64,000 nucleotides of DNA. Source: Paenibacillus nanensis (GTDB lineage: Bacteria; Bacillota; Bacilli; Paenibacillales; Paenibacillaceae). Below are positions 16,137 through 25,460 of this stretch, one piece after another. Numbering within the stretch: the first letter of the stretch is position 1; each line of letters begins with the position of its first letter. Location of the stretch: assembly GCF_003583765.1 (NCBI RefSeq), contig NZ_QXQA01000011.1:1-64000 (forward strand), written 5' to 3'. Below the pieces are notes generated by a model. The model ran no database searches, had not been told where the DNA came from, and saw only the letters and a list, made by a program, of their open reading frames with translations. A program made the position numbers and the translations under genes.

Positions 16137-17792
16137 ATGTTTCAAGTGATGCTGGTAGACGATGAACCGTTAGTCCGCAATCATTTGTCGACGTTAGTGG
16201 ATTTCGGGAAGCACGGATTCGAGATATGCGGTGAAGCTCATAACGGTGTAATGGCTCTGGACATGATCGAGCAGCTCCGTCCGCACATCGCCATCATTGA
16301 CGTGAATATGCCCGAAATGAACGGCGTCGAGCTGAACCGAATAATGAAGGAACGATATCCCTCGATTAAGACGATTATGCTCAGCAGCTTCGATGACTAT
16401 GATTACGTGCGCGATTGTCTGAAGAACGGGTCCATCGATTATGTGCTGAAGCACAGGCTCGACGGCGAGACGCTGATCGGGATGCTGAACAAAGCCGTTC
16501 TCGAGCTGCGGAAGGAAGACCGGCTTCAGGAGGACCTTATCGCTCACAAGGAGCTGGCGGAACGAATTAATCCCGTCATCATTCGCGGGCATATTACCGA
16601 TCTGGTCAGGGGGAAGCCGGAGGCCGTAAGGGAGTTAGAGGCCTTCGCGCGTAAACATGAATTGTATCCCGGCGCCGTCAGCTATGCGGCCGCATCGCTC
16701 CAAATCGTTTCTTTCTTGTTACTAACGCAATCCTATAGCGATATGCAGACCAATCGGCTTGTTCAGCAAGCGGTCGATATGATGCAGCAGAGCCTAGGCG
16801 ATGTGAGGGAGCGGACCGCCGCTTATTTGGAGAACGGACGGATGGTCATCGTGTTCGCATTCAAGGAAAAAAGCGAAAATGCCGCCGTAAGCGAGGCCGG
16901 CATCATGATGGGGAAGCTTCGCCACGCGCTGGAGCTGTTCCTCAATCTGAAATGCATCTATGCGGTCGGGCATGTATGCGGAAGCTTGTCGCAGCTTGGA
17001 GCGAGCTATGCTTCGGCAGAACGGGCGCTTGACGCGGCCCCTGCGGAACAGAACAATCTAGGGGCGGGGAAAGCGGGCGGCTTATTCGGAGGCCGGCGCG
17101 TTTCGTTAACGATCGAGGAACAGAAGCGTCTCCTGCTTTCGATCGAGCGGCTTGATCTGGCGGGCACCCATCAGCTGATCGCTTCCGTATTCGAGTCGAT
17201 TCGGGAGCAGCCTGTTCATTCCAGTGCCGTGCAGATGACCATCAGCGAGCTGCTGCATATCGGGGATAAAGCGTTGAAGAAATGGATGGCGGATGGCGGC
17301 GCCAAGGCGGACGGACTCCCCGCGCGCAGCGAACTGGGCCGATTAGGAAGCGTAAGCGAGATGGAACGATGGCTGCTGGACTTTTACGCTCATCTGATCA
17401 GTCTGCTTAAGGAGAGTCACTCGGCAGGACGCTATTCCCGGCATGTGTCGCAAGCGGTCGGATTTATATTGGAGCGCTATTCAGGATATGTCACGCTGGA
17501 GCTGGCGGCGGGCGCCATCGGGCTGAACCCTTCGTATTTAAGCCGTATTTTCAAAGAAGAGACGAAGTCCACCTTTTCGGAATATGTCAATCGGGTCCGG
17601 ATTGATGCGGCGCGCAGGCTGCTGGAGAGCGGGCAGTATGCAATTAAAGAAATCAGCGACCAAGTCGGTTTCTCCACGCACAATTATTTCTTCAAGGTGT
17701 TCAAGGAGCTAACCGGCGTCACGCCGCAGGCGTACTTGAACGGGCTCGGCGGCGGAGGCGCCCGAAGCAAAGCCGTAAAATATGTGGAGTAA
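16137..17792 (+). CDS. YesN-type AraC response regulator
   Basis: A 551-residue DNA-binding response regulator. The receiver spans about 1-120 with the acidic pair VDDEP and phospho-acceptor Asp55 (IIDVNMPEMNG). A long middle region of about 300 residues with no clear catalytic motif follows, then a C-terminal AraC double helix-turn-helix (LELAAGAIGLNPSYLSRIF and IKEISDQVGFSTHNYFFKVF). It is coupled to the kinase gene just upstream and precedes an Lpl-type importer operon, its most likely target. Confidence 0.93.
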   Translation: MFQVMLVDDEPLVRNHLSTLVDFGKHGFEICGEAHNGVMALDMIEQLRPHIAIIDVNMPEMNGVELNRIMKERYPSIKTIMLSSFDDYDYVRDCLKNGSIDYVLKHRLDGETLIGMLNKAVLELRKEDRLQEDLIAHKELAERINPVIIRGHITDLVRGKPEAVRELEAFARKHELYPGAVSYAAASLQIVSFLLLTQSYSDMQTNRLVQQAVDMMQQSLGDVRERTAAYLENGRMVIVFAFKEKSENAAVSEAGIMMGKLRHALELFLNLKCIYAVGHVCGSLSQLGASYASAERALDAAPAEQNNLGAGKAGGLFGGRRVSLTIEEQKRLLLSIERLDLAGTHQLIASVFESIREQPVHSSAVQMTISELLHIGDKALKKWMADGGAKADGLPARSELGRLGSVSEMERWLLDFYAHLISLLKESHSAGRYSRHVSQAVGFILERYSGYVTLELAAGAIGLNPSYLSRIFKEETKSTFSEYVNRVRIDAARRLLESGQYAIKEISDQVGFSTHNYFFKVFKELTGVTPQAYLNGLGGGGARSKAVKYVE

Positions 17793-17810
17793 TTCGTCAT
17801 ATTATTATAA

Positions 17811-17866
17811 TTTCGCGCGAAACCGGTTGAATTATAATGAGTGCACACCGAGGGAAACGCTTACAC
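17811..17866 (+). promoter_or_regulatory. Promoter and cre-like site of the Lpl-type importer operon
   Basis: A consensus -10 TATAAT (17833-17838) lies 16 bp after a weak -35 TTTCGC (17811-17816), as expected for a promoter that needs an activator such as the YesN-type regulator. Just downstream, GGAAACGCTTACAC (17853-17866) closely resembles a cre site and could act as a CcpA roadblock. Confidence 0.55.
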
Positions 17867-17902
17867 ATGTCGGTGAATTGAACTATTGGAGGTCACAGAT
17901 TT

Positions 17903-19486
17903 ATGCGTAGACACTGGGGCAAAAAAGCGCTGACCACGATGATTGTGTCCGGTCTGATTTTGGCCGGCTGCAGCGGCAATGGAGATTCAGAAAAAGAAAA
18001 CACTCCCCCGGCATCTTCCGAAAGCGCTGTTAAAACGGAAGGATTCCCGATTGTAGATGAACCGATCAAGCTCAAAATGTTCACCCGCATCGCGCCTGCT
18101 AACGGGCCGTTCAAAGAGATGCCGGTGTTCCAGGACTATGAGAAGATGAGCAATATCCAAGTGGAATTTATCGAGGCGCCGACGGACGGCTTCGCGGAGA
18201 AGAAGAATCTGCTGTTCGCGTCCAACGAGCTTCCTGACGCCTTGTACCGTTCCGAGCTCAATCCGCTTGAGACCATTCGTTACGGTACATCCGGCCAACT
18301 CATTCCGCTGGAAGGTTTGATCGATAAATATGCGCCTAATCTGAAAGCGTTGATGGAGGAATATCCGGAGATCCGCTCGGCCATCACAACGCCGGAAGGA
18401 CACATCTATTCGATTCCTGGCATCGTATCGACAGGCTCGGCGCGTACGGACAAACGCTGGATTAATAAAGCGTGGTTAGAGAAGCTAGGTCTAGAAGAGC
18501 CGAAAACGACGGATGAACTGTACAACGTGCTGGTTGCCTTCCGGGACGGAGATCCGAACGGTAACGGGGAGAAAGATGAAATTCCAATGAGCGCGCGCAA
18601 GGGTGCCGCGGGAATACCTATCGCTAACTTCTTTACGGGATCGTTCGGTCTGGATTTGCAGTTCGGCTATAACATCAACATCGAAGACGGCAAAGTGAAT
18701 ATTTGGAGCGGCGACGAAAAGCATAAGGAGCTGCTGATGTATTTGAATAAGCTGTATACGGAGAAGCTTCTGGACCAAGAAATTTTCTCGCATACGGAAG
18801 CGCAATATCTTGCTAAGCAAGGAACGGGCAACACGGGCATGTTCTTCGACCAGACGAACAATAACTTCCTGCCGATTCAAGATCAATACGTCGGCATCGC
18901 ACCTCCAGCTGGCCCGCATGGCGACCAAAAACAAAGCACGGTTGCGCCGGTGCCGCGCGATTTCGGAGCTTTCGCCATCACGTCTGTGAACAAATATCCG
19001 GAAGCGACAATGCGCTGGATCGATTATTTCTACAGCGATGAAGGCTCTACGCTGCTGCGTTTCGGGAGAGAAGGCGAGCATTATGAGCTGAAGGACGGCA
19101 TTCCGTATTACACGGAAGAGTTTTTGGCGATCGAAGGCGCGCAAGGCAAGATGACGCCATACGCTGGCGGCGGCGCTCCTCACTTAATTAGCGACAAGGT
19201 CGCGTCGTTCATCAATCCGCCGCAGGTTCAGGCAGCGTTCGAGAAGCTGGAGCCGTACATGCCGGAGATCCGTTACGCCGCTCCGATGTTCGATGAGGCG
19301 ACCGCACAGCAGGTGAACATTCTGCGCAACGACATTGATAAATACGTCGATGAGCAAAGCACGAAGTTTATCGTCGGCGCGCTCAGCTTCGATAAGTGGG
19401 AAGAATTCCAGTCCACGCTGAAGAAGATGAACATCGAAGAGCTGGAGAAGATTTATCAAGAAGCTTACGACAAAATGGAGAAATAA
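17903..19486 (+). CDS. ABC oligosaccharide-binding lipoprotein, LplA type
   Basis: A 527-residue extracellular solute-binding protein with lipoprotein signal and lipobox LAGC (Cys23). It belongs to the large LplA-type group typical of Paenibacillaceae (KLMFTRIAPANGPFKEMPVFQDYEKMSNIQVEF near the N terminus). TTGGAGG precedes the ATG. The two permease genes and GH51 and GH2 hydrolases follow directly, so the ligand is probably an arabinose-containing or galactose-containing oligosaccharide. Control by the preceding two-component pair and CcpA is likely. Confidence 0.9.
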   Translation: MRRHWGKKALTTMIVSGLILAGCSGNGDSEKENTPPASSESAVKTEGFPIVDEPIKLKMFTRIAPANGPFKEMPVFQDYEKMSNIQVEFIEAPTDGFAEKKNLLFASNELPDALYRSELNPLETIRYGTSGQLIPLEGLIDKYAPNLKALMEEYPEIRSAITTPEGHIYSIPGIVSTGSARTDKRWINKAWLEKLGLEEPKTTDELYNVLVAFRDGDPNGNGEKDEIPMSARKGAAGIPIANFFTGSFGLDLQFGYNINIEDGKVNIWSGDEKHKELLMYLNKLYTEKLLDQEIFSHTEAQYLAKQGTGNTGMFFDQTNNNFLPIQDQYVGIAPPAGPHGDQKQSTVAPVPRDFGAFAITSVNKYPEATMRWIDYFYSDEGSTLLRFGREGEHYELKDGIPYYTEEFLAIEGAQGKMTPYAGGGAPHLISDKVASFINPPQVQAAFEKLEPYMPEIRYAAPMFDEATAQQVNILRNDIDKYVDEQSTKFIVGALSFDKWEEFQSTLKKMNIEELEKIYQEAYDKMEK

Positions 19487-19519
19487 GACCGAGACCGCAT
19501 AGACAAGGAGTGGATGCTC

Positions 19520-20473
19520 ATGGAGAGCGAGCAAGTAACAGCTGCTCTGTCCCTTAGCCAGCCGAAGCGCGGATCCGGCTTATTGAAAAAAATCGCGAAG
19601 CGGTATGACTTGTACCTCATGCTGCTTCTGCCGGTTGCTTGGTATTTGATCTTTCATTACGGTCCGCTGTACGGACTGCAAATCGCATTCAAAAACTTTA
19701 ATCCGGCCAAGGGCATCTTCGGAAGCCCTTGGGAAGGCTTCAGTCATTTCGAACGGTTTTTCGATTCGTATTATTTCTGGAGACTGCTGTGGAATACGAT
19801 ATCCATCAACTTGTTCTCGCTGCTTATCGCTTTCCCGATTCCGATTCTACTGGCGCTGCTGGTGAATGAAATTAAAAGCAAAACGTACAGCAAGTGGCTG
19901 CAAAATATTACGTATATCCCTCATTTTATTTCGGTCGTCGTCATCGTCGGCATCCTGAATTCGATGCTTGCGCCGACGGGGCCGATCAACATGCTGATCG
20001 AGGCTTTCGGCGGCACGCCGGTCCGGTTTTTGGAGCAAGCCGGCTGGTTCAAGACGATCTTTATCGGCTCGAACATTTGGCAGAGCATGGGCTGGCAGTC
20101 CATTATCTACATTGCGGCGCTCAGCGGAGTCAATCCGCAGCTGTACGAGGCGGCCAAGATGGACGGAGCTTCAAGGCTGAGACGCATATGGCATGTCTCG
20201 CTGCCGGGTATCGCACCGGTCATTGTGATCCTGCTCATTTTGGATATCGGCCATTTTATGAACGTAGGCTTTGAGAAAATATTGCTGATGCAAAATAATT
20301 TGAACCTCGAGTCAAGCGACGTCATCTCCACGTTTGTCTATACGACGGGTATTTTGAAGGGGGAATACAGCTACACGGCAGCAATCGGTCTGTTCAACTC
20401 GGTCATCAATCTGATTCTGCTGCTGCTCGTGAACCGGTTCGCCCGCAAGACGTCGGAGACAAGCTTATGGTAA
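19520..20473 (+). CDS. ABC oligosaccharide permease, LplB type
   Basis: Membrane subunit of 317 residues with six hydrophobic segments and the EAA loop (EAAKMDGASRLRRIWHVSLPG). The ATG at 19520 is nine bases from AAGGAG; an in-frame ATG six bases earlier is too close to that site. It is the first of the two permeases for the binding protein upstream. No ATPase gene follows. Confidence 0.9.
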   Translation: MESEQVTAALSLSQPKRGSGLLKKIAKRYDLYLMLLLPVAWYLIFHYGPLYGLQIAFKNFNPAKGIFGSPWEGFSHFERFFDSYYFWRLLWNTISINLFSLLIAFPIPILLALLVNEIKSKTYSKWLQNITYIPHFISVVVIVGILNSMLAPTGPINMLIEAFGGTPVRFLEQAGWFKTIFIGSNIWQSMGWQSIIYIAALSGVNPQLYEAAKMDGASRLRRIWHVSLPGIAPVIVILLILDIGHFMNVGFEKILLMQNNLNLESSDVISTFVYTTGILKGEYSYTAAIGLFNSVINLILLLLVNRFARKTSETSLW

Positions 20474-20488
20474 AGGAGGGACGGGAAG

Positions 20489-21385
20489 ATGCCGAAGCAA
20501 CAGGCTGTAATGAAACCATCGGATGAAAAAGTTTTCGACGCTGTTGTGTATGTGATCGCAGCAGTCATCATGATCATTGTGCTGTATCCGCTCATCTATA
20601 TCGTCAGCGCTTCGTTCAGTGATCCCTCCAAGGTGCTGAACGGGGATGTCTGGCTGCTGCCGAAAGGCGTGAACTTGGACGCGTACTCCAACATCATCGA
20701 GAACGATCGCATTTGGACCGGGTACCGCAACACCATTATCTATACCGTGGTCGGAACGATTATTAATGTTTTGATGACGTTACTCGCAGCATACCCGCTG
20801 TCACGGCCCGATCTCCCTGGGCGGAACGCCATCATGGTGCTGATTACGCTCACGATGTTTTTCGGAGGCGGACTTATTCCGACCTATTTGCTGGTGAAGG
20901 ATCTGGGGATGGTCAACACCATGTGGGCGCTGATCGTTCCTGGCGCAATCGCCACGTACAATCTTATCGTAATGCGGACCTACTTCCAGACCAGCATCCC
21001 ATGGGAGCTGCAGGAAGCCGCCCATATGGACGGCTGCTCGAACTGGCGTCTTTTGATCAGCATTATATTGCCGTTATCGAAGCCGATATTGGCGGTCATG
21101 GTTCTGTTCTATGCGGTGGGCCATTGGAACTCTTTTTTTCCAGCGCTGATCTACATCCGCGAGGAAACGCTGCATCCGCTCCAGCTTGTGCTGCGGGAGA
21201 TCTTGATGATCAGTCAGTCGTCCATGTTCGAAGGAGGCAGCGTCGGGCTGGAGAATCAGATTTTGCTGGCAGAGACCATCAAGTTCGCTGTCATAATCAT
21301 ATCGAGTCTGCCGGTCCTGATCATGTATCCTTTCGTGCAGAGGCATTTCGTTAAAGGCGTCATGATCGGATCGATCAAAGGATAG
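20489..21385 (+). CDS. ABC oligosaccharide permease, LplC/YtcP type
   Basis: Second membrane subunit, 298 residues, with six predicted membrane segments, the family segment TMFFGGGLIPTYLLVKDLG and an EAA loop (EAAHMDGCSNWRLLISIILP). AAAGGAGGG precedes the ATG. It is 15 bp from the first permease gene and 10 bp from the arabinofuranosidase gene, which shows one operon. Confidence 0.9.
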   Translation: MPKQQAVMKPSDEKVFDAVVYVIAAVIMIIVLYPLIYIVSASFSDPSKVLNGDVWLLPKGVNLDAYSNIIENDRIWTGYRNTIIYTVVGTIINVLMTLLAAYPLSRPDLPGRNAIMVLITLTMFFGGGLIPTYLLVKDLGMVNTMWALIVPGAIATYNLIVMRTYFQTSIPWELQEAAHMDGCSNWRLLISIILPLSKPILAVMVLFYAVGHWNSFFPALIYIREETLHPLQLVLREILMISQSSMFEGGSVGLENQILLAETIKFAVIIISSLPVLIMYPFVQRHFVKGVMIGSIKG

Positions 21386-21395
21386 GAGGGCTATT

Positions 21396-23411
21396 TTGAA
21401 ACCAAACGCAAAAATTACGATCGATTGCAGCCGAAAGAGCGAGCATACGGTCAATCCGTTCCTGTTCGGTCATTTCGTTGAAGATATTCGGGACCATATG
21501 GAAGCGATGCTCGCGTTTCCGCTTAAGGACATGGATTTTGAAAGCGAGTCGGAGACGAAGAGAGAGGTATCCGGCAGCTGGTACGCCTATACGAACGGGC
21601 GCAACACCAAATACGCGCTGGAGGCGCCGGCCCCGAAGCATTCGGGGCGCGCCCAGCGCATCCGCGTCCTGAGCGATGATGAAGCGTATGCGGGCATCGC
21701 GCAGAAGGCGGCGCTTAAGGGGCCGGCGGACTATACCCTCAAGCTGGTGGCCCGCGCTTCCGTAGAGCTGAAATATGTCCTCGTCGAGGCGGTGGACCGG
21801 CGCACGGAGGAGCTTCTCGGACAAGCCCGCCTAGACCTCGCCAGCCATAATTGGCGCGAATATGAGGCGGTGTTGACGATACCGCGCGCATGCGTTGACG
21901 CCGAGGTCCGCGTCTACGTTCCGGCCGACCATCCAAGATGGACCGATCACGTGTCGACCGGCATGCTCTGGCTCGATCATGTCTCGTTATTGCCGGCAGA
22001 CAGCATCGCGATGGTGAAGCGCGAGGTTATCGAGATGACCCGCGATCTGAACGCGGGAATGATGAGGCTGGCCGGCAACTATATCAGCGCTTACCACTGG
22101 GAGCACGGCGTAGGGCCGGTGCTCGAGCGGCCGGTCATGTACAACGAGGCGTGGGGCGGCTGGACGAGCAAATATTTCGGCACGGACGAATTTATCCGGT
22201 TTTGCCGGGAGCTTGAGGTGGAGCCCCTCATCTGCGTAAATGACGGCTCGGGCACGCCCGAAGAGGCGGCTCAGTGGATCGAATATTGCAACGGCGGCGC
22301 CGATACGCCGATGGGCGCGCTGCGCGCGGCGAACGGCAATCCCGAGCCATACAACGTCCGGTATTGGGAGATCGGCAACGAGGTGTGGGGGGGGTGGCAG
22401 GTGGGCACCTGCTCGGCAGAGGAGTTCGCCCATCGGACGCTTTCCTTCGCCTCAGCCATGAAAAAGGCCGATCCGTCAATCGCGCTGCTGGTCTGCGGCC
22501 ATTTCGACCAGGAGTGGAACAAGGCGGTGCTGGACATCGCCGGCGAACATTTTGAATATCTTACGCTTCACTTGTATCACGGCTACGGTCCGTTCGGCAT
22601 GAACCGGAGCACCCCGGCGGAGGATCGCTACAAGGCGATTGCGGCTTATCCGGAGTTCACCCGGCACCATATTAAGCGGACGGAGGAGCGTATTCTATCC
22701 AATACGAAGCATTGCCATGTGAAGCTCGCGATTACCGAATACAATACGATGTATTATCCGAACACGATTCGGAAGGGGCTGCCGAACGAGCATACCCTTG
22801 GAGCGGCGGTAGCCAATGCCGCCAACCTGAACGAGATGATTCGCTGCAGCGACTTGGTCCATATCGGCAGCTTCTCGGACCTGGTGAACGGCTGGCTCGG
22901 CGGATGCATCCGCGTGGGCGACTACTACGCCGATCAATATTGCGGCAAGGAGCCGGGCTGGAGCGGGCTTCCGCTTACGGTTTACGGGACGCCGACCTAT
23001 GAAGTGATGAGGCTGTACGCAAACCGGGACGTTACGCATCTTCTTCCTGTTGCGGCCGAATGCGGCACGTTTGCCGTCCCGTCGCTTAAGGAAACGCCGG
23101 TTCAGCTGGACGCGCTGCCGGAGCTGGATATTGTCGCGGGCACGAATGGCAATCAAAGCTCCGTGACTTTATTTATCGTCAACCGCAGCCTGGACGAGGT
23201 AAAGGCCGAGCTGGATCTCCAAGGCTTTGAGGCTTCCGGCGAAACGACGCTATATGAAATAACAAGCGATTGCTACGACGATATCAATTCGGTGTTCGAG
23301 CCGGAGAAGATCAGGTGCACGGAAAGAACCGTACCGGCGGAGGAATGGAAGCGAGGCTATGCGCTGCGGCCGTCTTCGGTTTATGCGCTTGAAATCAAGA
23401 AGAAGCAATAG
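21396..23411 (+). CDS. Alpha-L-arabinofuranosidase, GH51 family
   Basis: Intracellular glycosidase of 671 residues that would release L-arabinose from imported arabino-oligosaccharides. There is no signal peptide. The clan GH-A retaining residues are visible: acid/base in YWEIGNEVWG (Glu near 329) and nucleophile in AITEYNT (Glu near 448), followed by a C-terminal beta domain. The N terminus (SRKSEHTVNPFLFGHFVEDI) is typical of the family. Translation starts with TTG, set by AGGAGGG five bases ahead. Its end lies 16 bp before the GH2 gene. Confidence 0.88.
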   Translation: MKPNAKITIDCSRKSEHTVNPFLFGHFVEDIRDHMEAMLAFPLKDMDFESESETKREVSGSWYAYTNGRNTKYALEAPAPKHSGRAQRIRVLSDDEAYAGIAQKAALKGPADYTLKLVARASVELKYVLVEAVDRRTEELLGQARLDLASHNWREYEAVLTIPRACVDAEVRVYVPADHPRWTDHVSTGMLWLDHVSLLPADSIAMVKREVIEMTRDLNAGMMRLAGNYISAYHWEHGVGPVLERPVMYNEAWGGWTSKYFGTDEFIRFCRELEVEPLICVNDGSGTPEEAAQWIEYCNGGADTPMGALRAANGNPEPYNVRYWEIGNEVWGGWQVGTCSAEEFAHRTLSFASAMKKADPSIALLVCGHFDQEWNKAVLDIAGEHFEYLTLHLYHGYGPFGMNRSTPAEDRYKAIAAYPEFTRHHIKRTEERILSNTKHCHVKLAITEYNTMYYPNTIRKGLPNEHTLGAAVANAANLNEMIRCSDLVHIGSFSDLVNGWLGGCIRVGDYYADQYCGKEPGWSGLPLTVYGTPTYEVMRLYANRDVTHLLPVAAECGTFAVPSLKETPVQLDALPELDIVAGTNGNQSSVTLFIVNRSLDEVKAELDLQGFEASGETTLYEITSDCYDDINSVFEPEKIRCTERTVPAEEWKRGYALRPSSVYALEIKKKQ

Positions 23412-23427
23412 GATTAGGAGGCGTGGC

Positions 23428-25191
23428 ATGACAACGAAGGCATATATCAAAGATTATCCCAGGCCTCAATTCGTTAGAGATAATTGGCTTAGCCTGAACG
23501 GCGAATGGAGCTTCCGCTTTGATGACGCGAAGGCCGGAGAGCAGGAGAAGTGGTACGAGAAGTTTGAAGAGACGCATAAAATCAACGTGCCCTTTACGTA
23601 CGAGACCAAAGCGAGCGGAATCGGCATCGAAGAGTTCCATCCGCAGGTATGGTATAACAAAACGGTTGCCGTTCCGAAGGAAACGGAAGGGAAGCGGGTT
23701 ATTCTCCATTTCCAAGCGGTGGACTACGTCGCGAAAGTATGGGTGAACGGGACGTTTGCCGGCCAGCATCAAGGCGGCTACGCGGCCTTCTCGTTCGATA
23801 TTACTCCATACCTCGTATTCGGAGCCGATAACAACATTACCGTCAAAGCGGAAGACAGCAATAGCTGCTATCAGCCTCGAGGCAAGCAGCGCTGGGTGAA
23901 AGACAATTTCGAATGCTTCTACGTGCAGACTACCGGCATCTGGCAGACGGTGTGGCTCGAATATGTGGAGCAGCAGCGGCTTGATTCCGTCAAAATCACG
24001 CCGGATGTCGACCGCCTCGCCGTTCGCTTCGATTACGAGGTGCATGGGGTGGAGGAAGCGGGGAATCTCAGGCTGGAAGCCATTGTGACGCTGAAGGGCG
24101 AGCCCGTTAAGCGGGTCAGTCTGGCGATCGACCGCCCTTGTCAGACGGTTGAGGTCGATCTCGTCCATGAGGCGAACGGGCCTTGGAAGAGAGCCCTTTG
24201 GTCTCCTCAGCGTCCGAACCTTTATGATGTCGAGTTTGTCCTATATGCGGACGACCGGGTTGTGGACCGCGTTTTCTCGTATTTCGGCCTGCGCAAGGTT
24301 TCGATTGAGAACGGAAAGGTGCTGTTGAATAACGTGCCGATCTACCAGCGTCTCATTCTGGATCAGGGCTACTGGACGGACAGCCATCTGACGCCTCCGA
24401 GTGAGGAAGCTCTTATCGAAGATATCGATCTGATGCTGGCGATGGGCTATAACGGCGTTCGGAAGCATATGAAAATCGAGGATGCCCGTTTCCTTTATTG
24501 GTGCGATGTGAAGGGATTGCTGGTCTGGTCGGAAATGGCGGCGACCTTCGAATTCCACGACAGAGCGGTTGAGACGTTTACGAACGAGTGGCTGGAAATT
24601 GTGAAGCAGCAATACAATCATCCAAGCATTATCACTTGGGTACCGTTCAACGAGTCATGGGGCGTCATGAACATCCTGCGCGACAAGCGCCAGCAGAAGT
24701 TCACCGAAGGCATCTACCATTTGACCAAATCGATCGATCCGTACCGTCCGGTTATCACAAACGACGGCTGGGAGCATACGGTATCCGATATTTTGACGCT
24801 GCATGACTATGTGGCTAAGGGAGAGAACTTCCTGAAGCGTTATGCGGGCAATAAGGAAGCCATCGTAAACAACGAGACGACCTGCAACCAATGGAAATAT
24901 GCGTTTGCCGAAGGCTATGCCTACCGGGGACAGCCGATCATCATCAGCGAATTCGGCGGCATCGCGTTCCAGTCGGACAAAGGCTGGGGCTACGGCGATC
25001 AGGTTGATTCGGTCGAAGCGTTCATCGAACGCTTCCGCGGCATTACCCAAGCGATCAAGGATGTCGACTATATATGCGGATACTGCTACACGCAGATTAC
25101 GGATGTTCAGCAGGAGATAAACGGTCTGCTGACAGAGGACCGCAAGCCGAAAATCCCTCTCGAAACGATCAAAGCGATTAATTTGGCGTAA
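23428..25191 (+). CDS. Glycoside hydrolase family 2 protein (beta-galactosidase or beta-glucuronidase-like)
   Basis: A 587-residue GH2 enzyme without a signal peptide: N-terminal sugar-binding domain (LSLNGEWSFRFDD at about 20-32), immunoglobulin-like domain, then the TIM barrel with acid/base Glu near 409 (WVPFNESWG) and nucleophile Glu near 508 (IISEFGG). AGGAGG fixes the ATG at 23428; the frame is open 69 bases further into the GH51 gene. Beside GH51 and an oligosaccharide importer it probably removes a beta-linked galactose, arabinopyranose or glucuronate from imported fragments. The exact sugar cannot be read from sequence. Confidence 0.87.
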   Translation: MTTKAYIKDYPRPQFVRDNWLSLNGEWSFRFDDAKAGEQEKWYEKFEETHKINVPFTYETKASGIGIEEFHPQVWYNKTVAVPKETEGKRVILHFQAVDYVAKVWVNGTFAGQHQGGYAAFSFDITPYLVFGADNNITVKAEDSNSCYQPRGKQRWVKDNFECFYVQTTGIWQTVWLEYVEQQRLDSVKITPDVDRLAVRFDYEVHGVEEAGNLRLEAIVTLKGEPVKRVSLAIDRPCQTVEVDLVHEANGPWKRALWSPQRPNLYDVEFVLYADDRVVDRVFSYFGLRKVSIENGKVLLNNVPIYQRLILDQGYWTDSHLTPPSEEALIEDIDLMLAMGYNGVRKHMKIEDARFLYWCDVKGLLVWSEMAATFEFHDRAVETFTNEWLEIVKQQYNHPSIITWVPFNESWGVMNILRDKRQQKFTEGIYHLTKSIDPYRPVITNDGWEHTVSDILTLHDYVAKGENFLKRYAGNKEAIVNNETTCNQWKYAFAEGYAYRGQPIIISEFGGIAFQSDKGWGYGDQVDSVEAFIERFRGITQAIKDVDYICGYCYTQITDVQQEINGLLTEDRKPKIPLETIKAINLA

Positions 25192-25206
25192 TCGAATAAG
25201 AACAAT

Positions 25207-25247
25207 AGAACCTTCATTTCCTTGGCGGGAATGGAGGTTCTTTTTTA
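25207..25247 (+). terminator. Intrinsic terminator of the GH51-GH2 operon
   Basis: Long stem from AGAACC (25207) to GGTTCT (25241) with a nearly complete ATT/AAT-bearing inner stem, followed by TTTTTT. Confidence 0.85.
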
Positions 25248-25460
25248 TGCAATCCTCGTCCGATTTCTCGGTTCGTTTCGCCACGATTCGCCAATTTCTA
25301 GGCACTTCAGCCTACTGAGTCGATGTAACTAAATTAACAAATTTTATAGACCGCGCAAACATGAGGCTGACACTCTTGCATTACGCTGTAAAGGCTGCGC
25401 GCTCGGCGACGAGTGGAGCAAGCGGGTGAACCATACTTTGGAGAGAGGAAGTGGGAAAAC
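25248..25460. other. Leader of the giant surface-protein gene
   Basis: Non-coding gap of about 210 bp. It is GC-poor near 25325-25350 and then contains several short inverted words (for example CACTC and GAGTG around 25372-25414). I recognise no riboswitch class and no clear promoter. Confidence 0.3.

Noticed and set aside
23359..23427. Extended N terminus of the GH2 enzyme
   Set aside because: It overlaps the GH51 gene end, is Arg-rich and lacks a ribosome site; ATG 23428 follows AGGAGG.
25320..25460. Riboswitch in the leader of the giant surface protein
   Set aside because: Some short inverted words are present but no conserved core of a known class could be matched.
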